Below are positions 26,210 through 33,841 of a stretch of 64,000 nucleotides of DNA, piece after piece. The DNA is taken from contig CAVSQS010000002.1 in NCBI GenBank assembly GCA_963730165.1, forward strand, positions 124,001-188,000, in the 5' to 3' direction. The position numbers and the translations under genes were made by a program. Numbering within the stretch: position 1 is the first letter of the stretch; each line of letters starts with the position of its first letter. The notes below the pieces were generated by a model. That model was not told the DNA's origin, ran no database searches, and saw only the letters and a program-made list of their open reading frames with translations. The DNA comes from DASSQJ01 sp963730165. Lineage in GTDB: Bacteria > Actinomycetota > Actinomycetes > Actinomycetales > Dermatophilaceae.

Positions 26210-27162
26210 GACCCGCCACCCGGGTCGGGGACACCGGCGAAGACCTGCGGGTAGTCGGTGAGCCAGGAGAAGCGGTCGAACGGCCACACGATGCCGAACG
26301 CGCGGCCGGTGATGTCGGCGATCGGGACCGACCCCTGCGCTCCGGTGCCCTTCGGGTCGTGGAAGCGCGAGTCCTCGCTGTCCGAGCGGTGGTCGCCCAT
26401 GACCCAGACCTGCCCCGCCGGCACCGTGATGTCGAAGGACATCGCGCTCGGCACGTCGCCGGGGTGGACGTACGGCTCCTCGATGGGGGTGCCGTTGACG
26501 GTGAGCCGGGCCTCCTTGTCGCAGCACGTGACGTGGTCGCCCGGCATGCCGATGACCCGCTTGATGAGGTGGTCCTCGGACTCGCTCGGCAGGAGCCCCA
26601 CGAACACGAGCACGTCGTGGACGACTCCGGAGAGGCCGGTGCGCTGGGTCGTGGGGACAGAGGCGAGCCAGCCGCCCGGGTCCTGGAAGACGATGACGTC
26701 GCCCCGCTCGAGGTCGATGGGGCCGGGCGTCAGCTTGGAGACGACGACCCGGTCGCCGACGAGCAGCGTGTTCTCCATCGAGCCCGACGGGATGAAGAAC
26801 GCCTGGATGAGCCAGGTCTTGACGACGAACGAGAGCACCATCGCCATGACGAGGACGAGGAGGACCTCCTTGACGGCAGCGCCGAGGAAGCCGACGACAC
26901 CCGTCGGGCGACCGGGCTCCGCGTCGGCGTCGGGTCCCGCGGGGTCGGCCCGCAGGACCGTCACGTCGGGGACGCCGAGGTGCGCAGAGCCCCCCGGGAC
27001 CGGGGACGAGCGCTCCGGCTGGTCGTCGGCCACGAGGACATCGTCCCTCTCGGGGGGTGGCGGGGGCTCGGTGGGGGTGGTCGCGTGCGGCGCGCCGGGG
27101 TCCGCCTGCTGCTCCGCGGAGCCGGCGTCCTGGTGCGCCGTCGGCTCTGGCTCGTCGGTCAT
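26206..27162 (-). CDS. lepB: Signal peptidase I
   Basis: 318 residues. A disordered cytoplasmic N-terminus of about 95 residues is followed by one membrane span (VLLVLVMAMVLSFVVKTWLI). The nucleophile Ser is in IPSGSMENTL and the general-base Lys in LIKRVIGMPGD; MGDHRSDSEDSR closes the catalytic core. It cleaves signal peptides from secreted proteins on the outer face of the membrane. It is coupled to the smaller S26-like gene upstream by an ATGA overlap and to rnhB downstream. Confidence 0.95.
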   Translation of the reverse strand: MTDEPEPTAHQDAGSAEQQADPGAPHATTPTEPPPPPERDDVLVADDQPERSSPVPGGSAHLGVPDVTVLRADPAGPDADAEPGRPTGVVGFLGAAVKEVLLVLVMAMVLSFVVKTWLIQAFFIPSGSMENTLLVGDRVVVSKLTPGPIDLERGDVIVFQDPGGWLASVPTTQRTGLSGVVHDVLVFVGLLPSESEDHLIKRVIGMPGDHVTCCDKEARLTVNGTPIEEPYVHPGDVPSAMSFDITVPAGQVWVMGDHRSDSEDSRFHDPKGTGAQGSVPIADITGRAFGIVWPFDRFSWLTDYPQVFAGVPDPGGGS

Positions 27163-27665
27163 CTCCCCACCTCCGTGACCGTCCCGAGCCGTCCGAGCGG
27201 CCAGAACCGGGCACCGACGACACCGATGACGTCGCTCGATGCGACCACCTCGGCACGCGGGGCGGAGATCCGCACGCGGTCCCCGTCGACCGACCCCACG
27301 ACGGCGACCGTGTCCGTGGCACCGGAGCGCACCCCGAGCGAGTCGGCGACAGCGCCGAGCGCCCGGCCCAGCAGGCCGTCCGCCTGCGGCGCCGCCCGGT
27401 GGACCACACCGGAGCCGGTGGTGTCGACGACGACGAGGTCACCAGCGGCGGGAGCTTCGAGTGCCTTCCACACCAGGACACGGTCGCCCGGCACGAGCGT
27501 CGGCGCCAGGGCGGGGGACGCCACGACGTAGGACTCGAGGAGGAGTGAGCGCACGGCGGCGGCGAGAAGCACTCCGACGACGAGTACGAGCACGAGCCGG
27601 GGACGCCGCGACCCGGCGTCCGCCACGGAAGTGGGGAGCGCCGGGTCGGCGTGGGTCCGTGCCAT
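27159..27665 (-). CDS. S26-like signal peptidase homologue, probably inactive
   Basis: 168 residues with the same plan as LepB: a membrane span (LVLVLVVGVLLAAAVRSLLL) and then VVASPALAPTLVPGDRVLV, which keeps the serine motif in the form SPALAPT. The segment that should hold the catalytic Lys (KRVIGxPGD in LepB) reads VVHRAAPQADG, so Lys appears replaced by His. It also lacks the C-terminal GDHR box. It may be a regulatory or structural partner of the coupled LepB, or a decaying duplicate. ATG 27665 is preferred to the GTG just before it. The gene is co-transcribed with lepB-rnhB. Confidence 0.75.
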   Translation of the reverse strand: MARTHADPALPTSVADAGSRRPRLVLVLVVGVLLAAAVRSLLLESYVVASPALAPTLVPGDRVLVWKALEAPAAGDLVVVDTTGSGVVHRAAPQADGLLGRALGAVADSLGVRSGATDTVAVVGSVDGDRVRISAPRAEVVASSDVIGVVGARFWPLGRLGTVTEVGR

Positions 27666-27723
27666 CACCCCGGGAGCCTAGTCGGCGATCCCGGGCATCC
27701 GGGCACGGACGGTGCGCAGCGGC

Positions 27724-28083
27724 TCAGGAGTGCACCGGGGTCTCGCGCTTCTCCTTGATCTTGGCGGCCTTGCCGCGCAGGTCGCGCAGGTAGTAGAGCT
27801 TCGCGCGCCGGACGTCACCGCGGGTGACGAGCTCGATCTTGTCGATGATCGGGGTGTGGAGGGGGAAGGTGCGCTCGACGCCGACGCCGAAGGAGACCTT
27901 GCGGACGGTGAAGGTCTCGGTGACGCCGCCGCCGTGCCGGCGGATGACGACGCCCTGGAACACCTGGATGCGGGAGCGGGTGCCCTCGACGACCTTGACG
28001 TGGACCTTGACGGTGTCCCCGGCGCGGAAGTCGGGGACGTCGGTCTTCATCGACGCGCGGTCGAGCTCGTCGAAACGGTGCAT
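27724..28083 (-). CDS. rplS: Large ribosomal subunit protein bL19
   Basis: 119 residues, the normal length. Landmarks are FRAGDTVKVHVKVVEG, RIQVFQGVVIRRHGGGV, TFTVRKVSFGVGVERTFPLHTP and KLYYLRDLRGKAAKIKE. L19 sits at the 30S-50S interface. It is separated from the rpsP-trmD group by an inserted plus-strand fetB gene, so it is expected to have its own promoter in 28084-28297. Confidence 0.97.
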   Translation of the reverse strand: MHRFDELDRASMKTDVPDFRAGDTVKVHVKVVEGTRSRIQVFQGVVIRRHGGGVTETFTVRKVSFGVGVERTFPLHTPIIDKIELVTRGDVRRAKLYYLRDLRGKAAKIKEKRETPVHS

Positions 28084-28297
28084 GACGGTTCGCTTTCTCG
28101 CGGGCTGCCACAGGTCATCCGCGGTTCTCGGTGCTGCTCGTGCTTGGGGGTGCGCTCACCGGGCCGCATGCCGTGGTCGGACAGGAGTCCGGGCACTCCC
28201 CCTGTGGCGGGGGCCGTTCGTCGACGAGTCGCAGCGACCCAGTGTGCCAGAGGAGGTGGACCGCCGCGAAATCCGCGCGGGCGCCTATCCTGCCGCC
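28084..28297. promoter_or_regulatory. Divergent promoter region of rplS and fetB
   Basis: This 214-bp gap holds a TATCCT -10 box at 28286-28291, 6 bases before the fetB GTG, consistent with a leaderless message. On the minus strand a purine-rich AGAAAG precedes the rplS ATG, but I did not find a clear -10 box. A short C5/G5 stem near 28194-28209 is too weak to call. Confidence 0.4.
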
Positions 28298-29056
28298 GTG
28301 ACGATCGACCCGGGCGTTCCCGTCGCCCTCGCCGTCATCCTGCTGCTGGCGCTCACGGTGACGATGTACCTGCTCGGCGGGCTGGCCCGCCCCGGCTCGA
28401 CCCTGTTCGCGGCCTTCCGGGCGGTGGCCCAGCTCGGGCTGGCCGCGGTCGTCATCGCGAGCGTCGTCTCGTCGCTGTGGCTGTCGGTGGCGCTGCTGCT
28501 CGTCATGTTCGGCATCGCCGTGGCCACGACGGTCCGGCGGGTCGGCGCACCCGCCGCCTGGCCGTGGGCCACCCTCGCGATGCTCGCCGGGCTCGTGCCC
28601 GTCGTCGCGGTCATCCTGCTGACGGGCACGATCCCTGCGACGGGGGCCGCCCTCATCCCCGTGGTCGGCATCCTCGCCGGCAACACCATGAACGGCCACA
28701 CCCTGGCCGGCCGGCGGGCGTTCGCGGCGCTGCGCGAGGAGCATCCCCAGTACGAGGCCGCCCTCTCGCTCGGCCTGAACCGCGCACAGGCGGTCGACGA
28801 GATCATCCACCGGCGCATCCCGGAGGCGCTGATCCCGGGCTTGGACCAGGTCCGCACGGCGGGCGTCGTCACGCTGCCGGGGGCCTTCATCGGGGTGCTG
28901 CTCGGCGGTGGGACGCCGGCGCAGGCGGCCGCCGCCCAGGTGCTCGTCCTCGTCGGGATCATGGCCGCCCAGACGACGACGGCCGTCGTCGCCGAGCGGC
29001 TCATCGGGCAGGCCCTGCTCCTCCCCGACGACCTGAGGTCCGCGCTGCGGCCGTGA
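28298..29056 (+). CDS. ABC transporter permease of the FetB / UPF0014 family
   Basis: 252 residues with six or seven predicted membrane helices. Family features are AFRAVAQLGLAAVV near the N-terminus, IPVVGILAGNTMNGHTLAGRR, and SLGLNRAQAVDEIIHRRIPEALIPGLDQ followed by GVVTLPGAFIGVLLGG. In E. coli FetAB is linked to iron export and oxidative-stress resistance. The partner ATPase FetA is not in this neighbourhood, so either it is elsewhere or the permease uses another ATPase. Apparently leaderless GTG start. Confidence 0.82.
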   Translation: MTIDPGVPVALAVILLLALTVTMYLLGGLARPGSTLFAAFRAVAQLGLAAVVIASVVSSLWLSVALLLVMFGIAVATTVRRVGAPAAWPWATLAMLAGLVPVVAVILLTGTIPATGAALIPVVGILAGNTMNGHTLAGRRAFAALREEHPQYEAALSLGLNRAQAVDEIIHRRIPEALIPGLDQVRTAGVVTLPGAFIGVLLGGGTPAQAAAAQVLVLVGIMAAQTTTAVVAERLIGQALLLPDDLRSALRP

Positions 29057-29075
29057 ACGCCGGCCGCAGCGGGGG

Positions 29076-30293
29076 TCAGCGCCGGCTCTTGACGAGGTCG
29101 ACCGTCCCCTCCCAGCTCCCCTCGCCGGGTTGCAGCCGGTAGCCGGCGCGCCGGTAGCGCCGGATGTTGTCCTCCATCACGCGGCTGGTGTTGATCCAGT
29201 ACGAGCGCACCGGCGCGGGCGCGGCGGCCTCGGCCAGCTCCAGGAGCGCCCGGCCCAGCCCGCGGCCCTGGAGGTCGGGGGCGACCATGAGCCGACCGGT
29301 CTCCCACACCGACGGGTCACCCGGACGGACCCGGCCACGCACCGAGCCGACCAGCCGCCCGACGCCGCCCTCGGGGTCGGGCACGCGGGCCACCCACACC
29401 GTCCACTCCCCCAGCCAGCCACGGACGTCCTCGAGCGACTCGACAAGCGGCGGGATCGCCCAGCCGCCGGACACCTGCGCCTCCGGTGCCCAGCAGGCCC
29501 GCTGGAGGACGAGCAGCTCGGGCGCGTCGGCGGGCGTGGCCGGACGCACGTCGAGGTCGCCGAGACCGGCGACCGTGGCTGCGGGCGCCAGGAGGTCAGG
29601 GCGGCGGGCCGCCGTCCGCGCGAGCCGCTGCTCGTGACGCCAGGCCGCCACCGCGGCGTGGTCCCCGGACAGCAGCACCGGCGGCACCTCGCGTGTCACC
29701 GCGCCGTCGTTCCACGTCGCGGGCCGGGTGTAGACCGGGTACTCCAGCAGCCCGTCCTCGTGCGACTCCTCGACGAGCGAGTCGGCGTTGCCGACCACGC
29801 CGGGGAGCAACCGCCCCACGGCCTCGACCATGGCGAGCACCGCCACCTCGCCGCCGTTGAGCACGTAGTCGCCGAGCGAGACGACGGTCACCGGCATCCG
29901 CTCGGCGGCGTGCTCGTACACCCGCTCGTCGATCCCCTCGTACCGGCCGCACGCGAAGGCCAGCCAGGGTTCCTCCGCGAGCCGGTGGGCCATCGCCTGG
30001 GTGAACGGGACGCCGCCGGGCCCGGGCACGACGAGGTGCGGCACCGGCGCGGGGCCGGTGGCACCCGTGGCGACGACGTGGTCGAGCGCCCCGGCCCACG
30101 GCTCCGGCTTCATCACCATCCCGGCCCCGCCGCCGAACGGGCTGTCGTCGACGGTGCGGTGTCGGTCGTGCGCGTGGTCGCGCAGGTCGTGCACGTGCAC
30201 CTCGAGGATGCCGTCGCGACGCGCCTTCCCGATGAGCGAGAGGTCGAGCGGCGCGAGGTAGTCCGGGAAGATCGTGACGACGTCGACGCGCAT
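29076..30293 (-). CDS. trmD: tRNA (guanine37-N1)-methyltransferase TrmD fused to a GNAT acetyltransferase domain
   Basis: 405 residues. Residues 1 to ~245 are TrmD: VDVVTIFPDYL, DDSPFGGGAGMVMKPEP, FACGRYEGIDERV, and the trefoil-knot SAM loop SLGDYVLNGGEVA. From ~250 a complete GNAT domain follows: VRPATPADAPELL, then VAPDLQGRGLGRALLELAE, the acetyl-CoA pyrophosphate loop, and NIRRYRRAGYR at the end. TrmD methylates G37 of tRNAs; the GNAT partner's substrate is unknown. Plain TrmD is about 240-260 residues. I chose ATG 30293 (MRVDVVTIFPDY), 5 bases after rimM; a GTG at 30302 overlapping the rimM stop is the alternative. Confidence 0.9.
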   Translation of the reverse strand: MRVDVVTIFPDYLAPLDLSLIGKARRDGILEVHVHDLRDHAHDRHRTVDDSPFGGGAGMVMKPEPWAGALDHVVATGATGPAPVPHLVVPGPGGVPFTQAMAHRLAEEPWLAFACGRYEGIDERVYEHAAERMPVTVVSLGDYVLNGGEVAVLAMVEAVGRLLPGVVGNADSLVEESHEDGLLEYPVYTRPATWNDGAVTREVPPVLLSGDHAAVAAWRHEQRLARTAARRPDLLAPAATVAGLGDLDVRPATPADAPELLVLQRACWAPEAQVSGGWAIPPLVESLEDVRGWLGEWTVWVARVPDPEGGVGRLVGSVRGRVRPGDPSVWETGRLMVAPDLQGRGLGRALLELAEAAAPAPVRSYWINTSRVMEDNIRRYRRAGYRLQPGEGSWEGTVDLVKSRR

Positions 30294-30298
30294 CCGCC

Positions 30299-30835
30299 TC
30301 ACGCCCCGAGGTCGAAGAGGCCGGCCGGTGCGTCGACGACCACGGTGCCGGCCTCGAGGTCGATGCTCGGCACCAGGGCCCGCACGAACGGGACCCGACC
30401 CTCGCGCCCGTCGGTGAGCCGGACGACGATCCGGTCCTGCGCCGGCCCCGTCTCGAGGCCGGTGACCGCGCCGATGCGGGCGCCGCCGGGGTCGAGGACG
30501 GAGAGCCCGACGAGGTCCTCCTCACCGAAGACGTCCTCGTCCTCCTCGACAGGGGCCGCTGCGTCGTCGTCGAGGAGCAGGCGGGTGCCGCGCAGCCCCT
30601 CCGCCCCCGTGCGGTCGGGCACCTCGTCGAAGGCGACGAGCCAGATCCCGCGGTGCACCCGGGTGGAGCGGACCGTGAGCTCACGGGGGACGCCCGAGGC
30701 CGCGTCGGCCTCCGTCGCGAGCACGGCGCCGACGGCGAGGCGACGCTCCGGGTCGTCGGTGTGCAGGCGCACGGTGACCTCGCCGCGCAGACCGTGCGGC
30801 TTGCCGATCCGGGCGACGACGACGGGGACGCTCAC
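30299..30835 (-). CDS. rimM: Ribosome maturation factor RimM
   Basis: 178 residues. RimM helps assemble the 30S head by binding S19. The N-terminal domain begins VVVARIGKPHGLRGEVTVRLHTDDPE, and the C-terminal PRC-barrel includes EDLVGLSVLDPGGARIGAV and VPFVRALVPSIDLEAGTVVV. The GTG at 30835 gives the expected family start. It lies between the KH-domain gene and trmD in the classical rpsP-KH-rimM-trmD order. Confidence 0.94.
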   Translation of the reverse strand: MSVPVVVARIGKPHGLRGEVTVRLHTDDPERRLAVGAVLATEADAASGVPRELTVRSTRVHRGIWLVAFDEVPDRTGAEGLRGTRLLLDDDAAAPVEEDEDVFGEEDLVGLSVLDPGGARIGAVTGLETGPAQDRIVVRLTDGREGRVPFVRALVPSIDLEAGTVVVDAPAGLFDLGA

Positions 30836-30914
30836 GATGTCCTCCTCGGGGACGGCGACGGCGGGGCGCACCGGGGAGTCTCCTCCCGGCGCGCCCCGCC
30901 GTGGTGGACGCGGG

Positions 30915-31157
30915 TCAGCGGACCCGGTCGGTGTCGACGATGTCGATGCGGACCTGACGGCCGCCCGCGAGCGCGCCGAGGACGGTGCGCAGCGCGCTGG
31001 CCGTGCGGCCGGAGCGGCCGATGACACGGCCGAGGTCGTCGGGGTGCACCCGCACCTCGAGGATCTCGCCGCGACGCAGGTCACGCCGGCGCACCTGCAC
31101 GTCGTCCTTGTGGTCGACGATGCCGGTCACGAGGTGCTCGAGGGCCTCTTCGAGCAC
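30915..31157 (-). CDS. KH-domain RNA-binding protein (YlqC/KhpA type)
   Basis: 80 residues: a single KH domain with the GXXG loop in GRVIGRSGRTASALR, preceded by EILEVRVHPDDL. KhpA-like proteins bind RNA and, in some Gram-positives, influence cell elongation. The gene is always found between rpsP and rimM, as here. The GTG at 31157 yields the standard length and starts 2 bases after the rpsP stop. Confidence 0.93.
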   Translation of the reverse strand: MLEEALEHLVTGIVDHKDDVQVRRRDLRRGEILEVRVHPDDLGRVIGRSGRTASALRTVLGALAGGRQVRIDIVDTDRVR

Positions 31158-31159
31158 GG

Positions 31160-31663
31160 TCAGGCCTTGTCGCCGTCGGTCTCGGCCTCGGCGGCCGGGG
31201 CCTCGGTGGAGTCGGCGGCGGGGGCCTCCTCGACGGTGGCGGCCTCGGCGACCGGCTCCTCGGCCTTCTTCGCGGCCCGCTTGCGCGGGGTCGTCGCACC
31301 GGTGCTGTCGTCGGAGGTGGAGCCCGCAGCGGCGACGGCGGCCTCGTAGAGCTCGCGCTTGCTCTTCCGGGTCTCGGCGACCTTGAGGGTCCCCTCGGTG
31401 CCCGGCTCGCCCTTGAACTTCTGCCAGTCGCCGGTGACCTTGAGGAGGGCCTCGACGGCCTCGGTCGGCTGCGCCCCGTTGGTCAGCCAGTACTGGGCGC
31501 GCTCGCTGTCGATCTGGATGACCGAGGGCTCCTCGGTCGGGTGGTACTTGCCGATCTCCTCGATCGCCCGGCCGTCCCGCTTGGTGCGGGAGTCCATGAC
31601 GACGACGCGGTAGAACGGGGCACGGATCTTGCCCATGCGCTTCAGGCGGATCTTGACGGCCAC
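31160..31663 (-). CDS. rpsP: Small ribosomal subunit protein bS16 with an Ala/Glu-rich tail
   Basis: 167 residues. The first ~100 are S16 (VAVKIRLKRMGKIRAPFYRVVVMDSR, EEIGKYHP, AQYWLTNGAQPTEAV). The rest is an Ala/Glu/Lys-rich low-complexity tail (EEPVAEAATVEEAPAAD), similar in style to the S2 tail in this genome; S16 is often 80-90 residues elsewhere. I chose the GTG at 31663, which gives MAVKIRLKRMG and has a GGAGA ribosome site 9 bases before it; an ATG at 31678 is also in frame. Confidence 0.94.
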   Translation of the reverse strand: MAVKIRLKRMGKIRAPFYRVVVMDSRTKRDGRAIEEIGKYHPTEEPSVIQIDSERAQYWLTNGAQPTEAVEALLKVTGDWQKFKGEPGTEGTLKVAETRKSKRELYEAAVAAAGSTSDDSTGATTPRKRAAKKAEEPVAEAATVEEAPAADSTEAPAAEAETDGDKA

Positions 31664-31850
31664 GTGCGTGGTCTCCATTCGGTTGTGAGCGCGGCGAGAC
31701 CGCACCAGGATGCGTGCGGGGTGCCGACACTCGGTGTGTAGGCGTCCGGTCCGACACCACACACGCGAGGGCGGGCACGGACGGGTACAGCCGGCCATTC
31801 TGCCAGAGCGGGGTCGGCGGGCCGAATCGGCCCGGGAGCCCGTCGGCTTC

Positions 31851-32936
31851 TCACCCGACCACGGCCCCCCGGAGGACCACGGCGCGCGGGGCGGTGAGCA
31901 CCCCGACGTGGGTGCGCGGGTCGCCCGCGAGGACGAGCAGGTCGGCCTCGGCGCCCTCCTCGAGGGCCGGACGGCCGAGCCAGGCGCGGGCCGCCCACGT
32001 GCCGGCGTCGAGCGCCTCGCTGGCGGTGAACCCGCACCGGGTGAGCCGCTCGACCTCCTGGGCGGCGAGGCCGTGCGCGAGCGAGCCCCCCGCGTCGGTG
32101 CCGACGTAGACGGGGATGCCGGCCTCGTGCGCCGTCCGGATGGTGTCGTACCGGCGCAGGTGCAGGTCGAGCATGTGCCGGTGGTACTCGGGGAACTTCT
32201 CGCGGGCCGGCGCGGCGATCTGAGGGAAGGTGTCGATGTTGACGAGGGTCGGCACGATGGCGATGCCCTGGGCGGCGAAGGCCGCGACGGTGTCGTCCTC
32301 GAGCCCGCAGGCGTGCTCCACGCAGTCGGTTCCGGCGTCGGCGAGGTCGCGCAGGGACTCCTCCCCGAAGCAGTGGGCCGTGACCCGGGCGCCCTCCTCG
32401 TGGGCCGCGGCGACCGCCTCAGCGAGCACCTCGCGCGGCCAGCACGGGGTCAGGTCACCGACCTCGCGGTCGATCCAGTCGCCGACGAGCTTGACCCAGC
32501 CGTCCCCGGCGCGGGCCTCGAGGCGCACGCGCTCGACGAGCTCGTCGGGCTCGACCTCCCACGCGAAGTTGCGGATGTACCGCCGTGTCCGGGCGATGTG
32601 CCGGCCGGCCCGGATGACGCGGGGCAGGTCCTCGCGGTCGTCGACCCAGCGGGTGTCGGCGGGCGAGCCGGCGTCGCGGATGAGCAGCGTGCCGTTGTCG
32701 CGGTCGGTGAGGGCCTGCTGCTCGGACTCCTCGTCGGAGACCGCCCCGTGCGGGCCGAGCCCGACGTGGCAGTGGGCGTCGACGAGACCGGGCACCACCC
32801 AGCCCTCGAGCGTGGTGACGTCGTGGTCGCCGACCGGTCGCTCGAGGGTGAGCCGCCCACCCACGACCCAGGCCTCGGCACGCTCCTCCTCGGGGCCGAC
32901 GAGGACGGGACCGGTGAGGTGCAGCACCTGTGCCAT
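31851..32936 (-). CDS. Amidohydrolase-superfamily metal-dependent hydrolase
   Basis: 361 residues with a beta/alpha barrel. Metal ligands are visible in VDAHCHVGLG (the HxH pair), in the VTAHCFGEE and EHACGLEDD His residues, and in the final Asp of YVGTDAGGS. The subgroup with HAEHACGLE-type motifs includes imidazolonepropionase-like and prolidase-like enzymes, but the substrate is not clear. The gene stands between rpsP and the alpha/beta hydrolase on the minus strand. An ATG at 32936 gives a normal N-terminal composite-domain start. Confidence 0.8.
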   Translation of the reverse strand: MAQVLHLTGPVLVGPEEERAEAWVVGGRLTLERPVGDHDVTTLEGWVVPGLVDAHCHVGLGPHGAVSDEESEQQALTDRDNGTLLIRDAGSPADTRWVDDREDLPRVIRAGRHIARTRRYIRNFAWEVEPDELVERVRLEARAGDGWVKLVGDWIDREVGDLTPCWPREVLAEAVAAAHEEGARVTAHCFGEESLRDLADAGTDCVEHACGLEDDTVAAFAAQGIAIVPTLVNIDTFPQIAAPAREKFPEYHRHMLDLHLRRYDTIRTAHEAGIPVYVGTDAGGSLAHGLAAQEVERLTRCGFTASEALDAGTWAARAWLGRPALEEGAEADLLVLAGDPRTHVGVLTAPRAVVLRGAVVG

Positions 32937-33016
32937 GGCCCGACCCTACCGACGCTCCCGCCACGGCCACCGGTCGACGGCGGCGTCGCCTGTCGTCGGG
33001 GCGGCGCGTGCGTGGA

Positions 33017-33841
33017 TCAGGCGACGGAGCGCAGGACCCGGCGCAGGGTCTCCACGACGACCTCGGGAGCGTCGGTGTGCACCCAGTGGCTCGCCCCCTT
33101 GACCGTGACGAGACGGACCCGCGGGAACAGCGCGCGCATGGCGTCGGCGTCCTCGTCGCGCACGTAGCCCGAGCGCTCGCCCGCGAGCCACACGACCGGG
33201 CCGTCCCACGTCCGGCCGAGCTCGGGGAAGTCGGCGATGCGCGAGTCCTCGCCCTGCTCGGCGTCCTCGGCAAAGAGGTCGAGGTTGGCCTGCCACGACC
33301 ACGACGAGCCGTGCCGGCGGAGGTTCTGGAGCAGGAACCCCCGGATCCCCGGGTCGGGCTCGGCCTCGGCGAACCGCTCCTCGGCGTCCGCGCGGCTGCG
33401 CAGCTCGTCGAGCGGCAGGGCCTGCATCGCGGCGATGTAGTGGCGGAACCGGTCGAGGTCGCCGTAGTCCTTCGGCGCGATGTCGACGACGGCGAGGTAC
33501 CGGACGATCCCGGGGTGGAGGAGCGTCGTCACCATCGCGGTCTTCCCGCCCAGCGAGTGACCGACGAGCACCCACTCCTCCCCCGGCGCCTCCGCCGCGA
33601 GGGTGTCGGCCACCCGCTCGGCGTAGGTCTGGTAGGAGAACTCCTCGGTCCACGGCGAACGGCCGTGGTCGGGGAGGTCGACGAGGAGGCAGCGCGCGTC
33701 GTCACCCTCCGGACCCGCGAGCGCCTTGGCCACCTGGGTCCAGTTGCGGCCCTGGCCGAAGAGGCCGTGGAGGAAGGCGACCCGGGGGCCGGCGGTGCCG
33801 ACCGCGAGGGTGTTCAGGCCACGACCCGGTGCGTCGGTCAC
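33017..33841 (-). CDS. Alpha/beta-fold hydrolase
   Basis: 274 residues. The oxyanion segment FLHGLFGQGRNW, the nucleophile elbow VGHSLGGKTAM (Ser), an acid near VVWLAGERSGYV and the terminal His in KGASHWVHTDAPE form a complete catalytic triad. It resembles YbfF-type acyl esterases. The GTG start at 33841 overlaps the restored ffh stop at 33838 (GTGA), evidence that ffh really ends there. Substrate unknown. Confidence 0.82.
   Translation of the reverse strand: MTDAPGRGLNTLAVGTAGPRVAFLHGLFGQGRNWTQVAKALAGPEGDDARCLLVDLPDHGRSPWTEEFSYQTYAERVADTLAAEAPGEEWVLVGHSLGGKTAMVTTLLHPGIVRYLAVVDIAPKDYGDLDRFRHYIAAMQALPLDELRSRADAEERFAEAEPDPGIRGFLLQNLRRHGSSWSWQANLDLFAEDAEQGEDSRIADFPELGRTWDGPVVWLAGERSGYVRDEDADAMRALFPRVRLVTVKGASHWVHTDAPEVVVETLRRVLRSVA

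Noticed and set aside
33702..33840. Reading ffh through to 33702 as a longer native protein
   Set aside because: The extra sequence overlaps the alpha/beta hydrolase in another frame and has no similarity, while a one-base shift restores the canonical Ffh ending.
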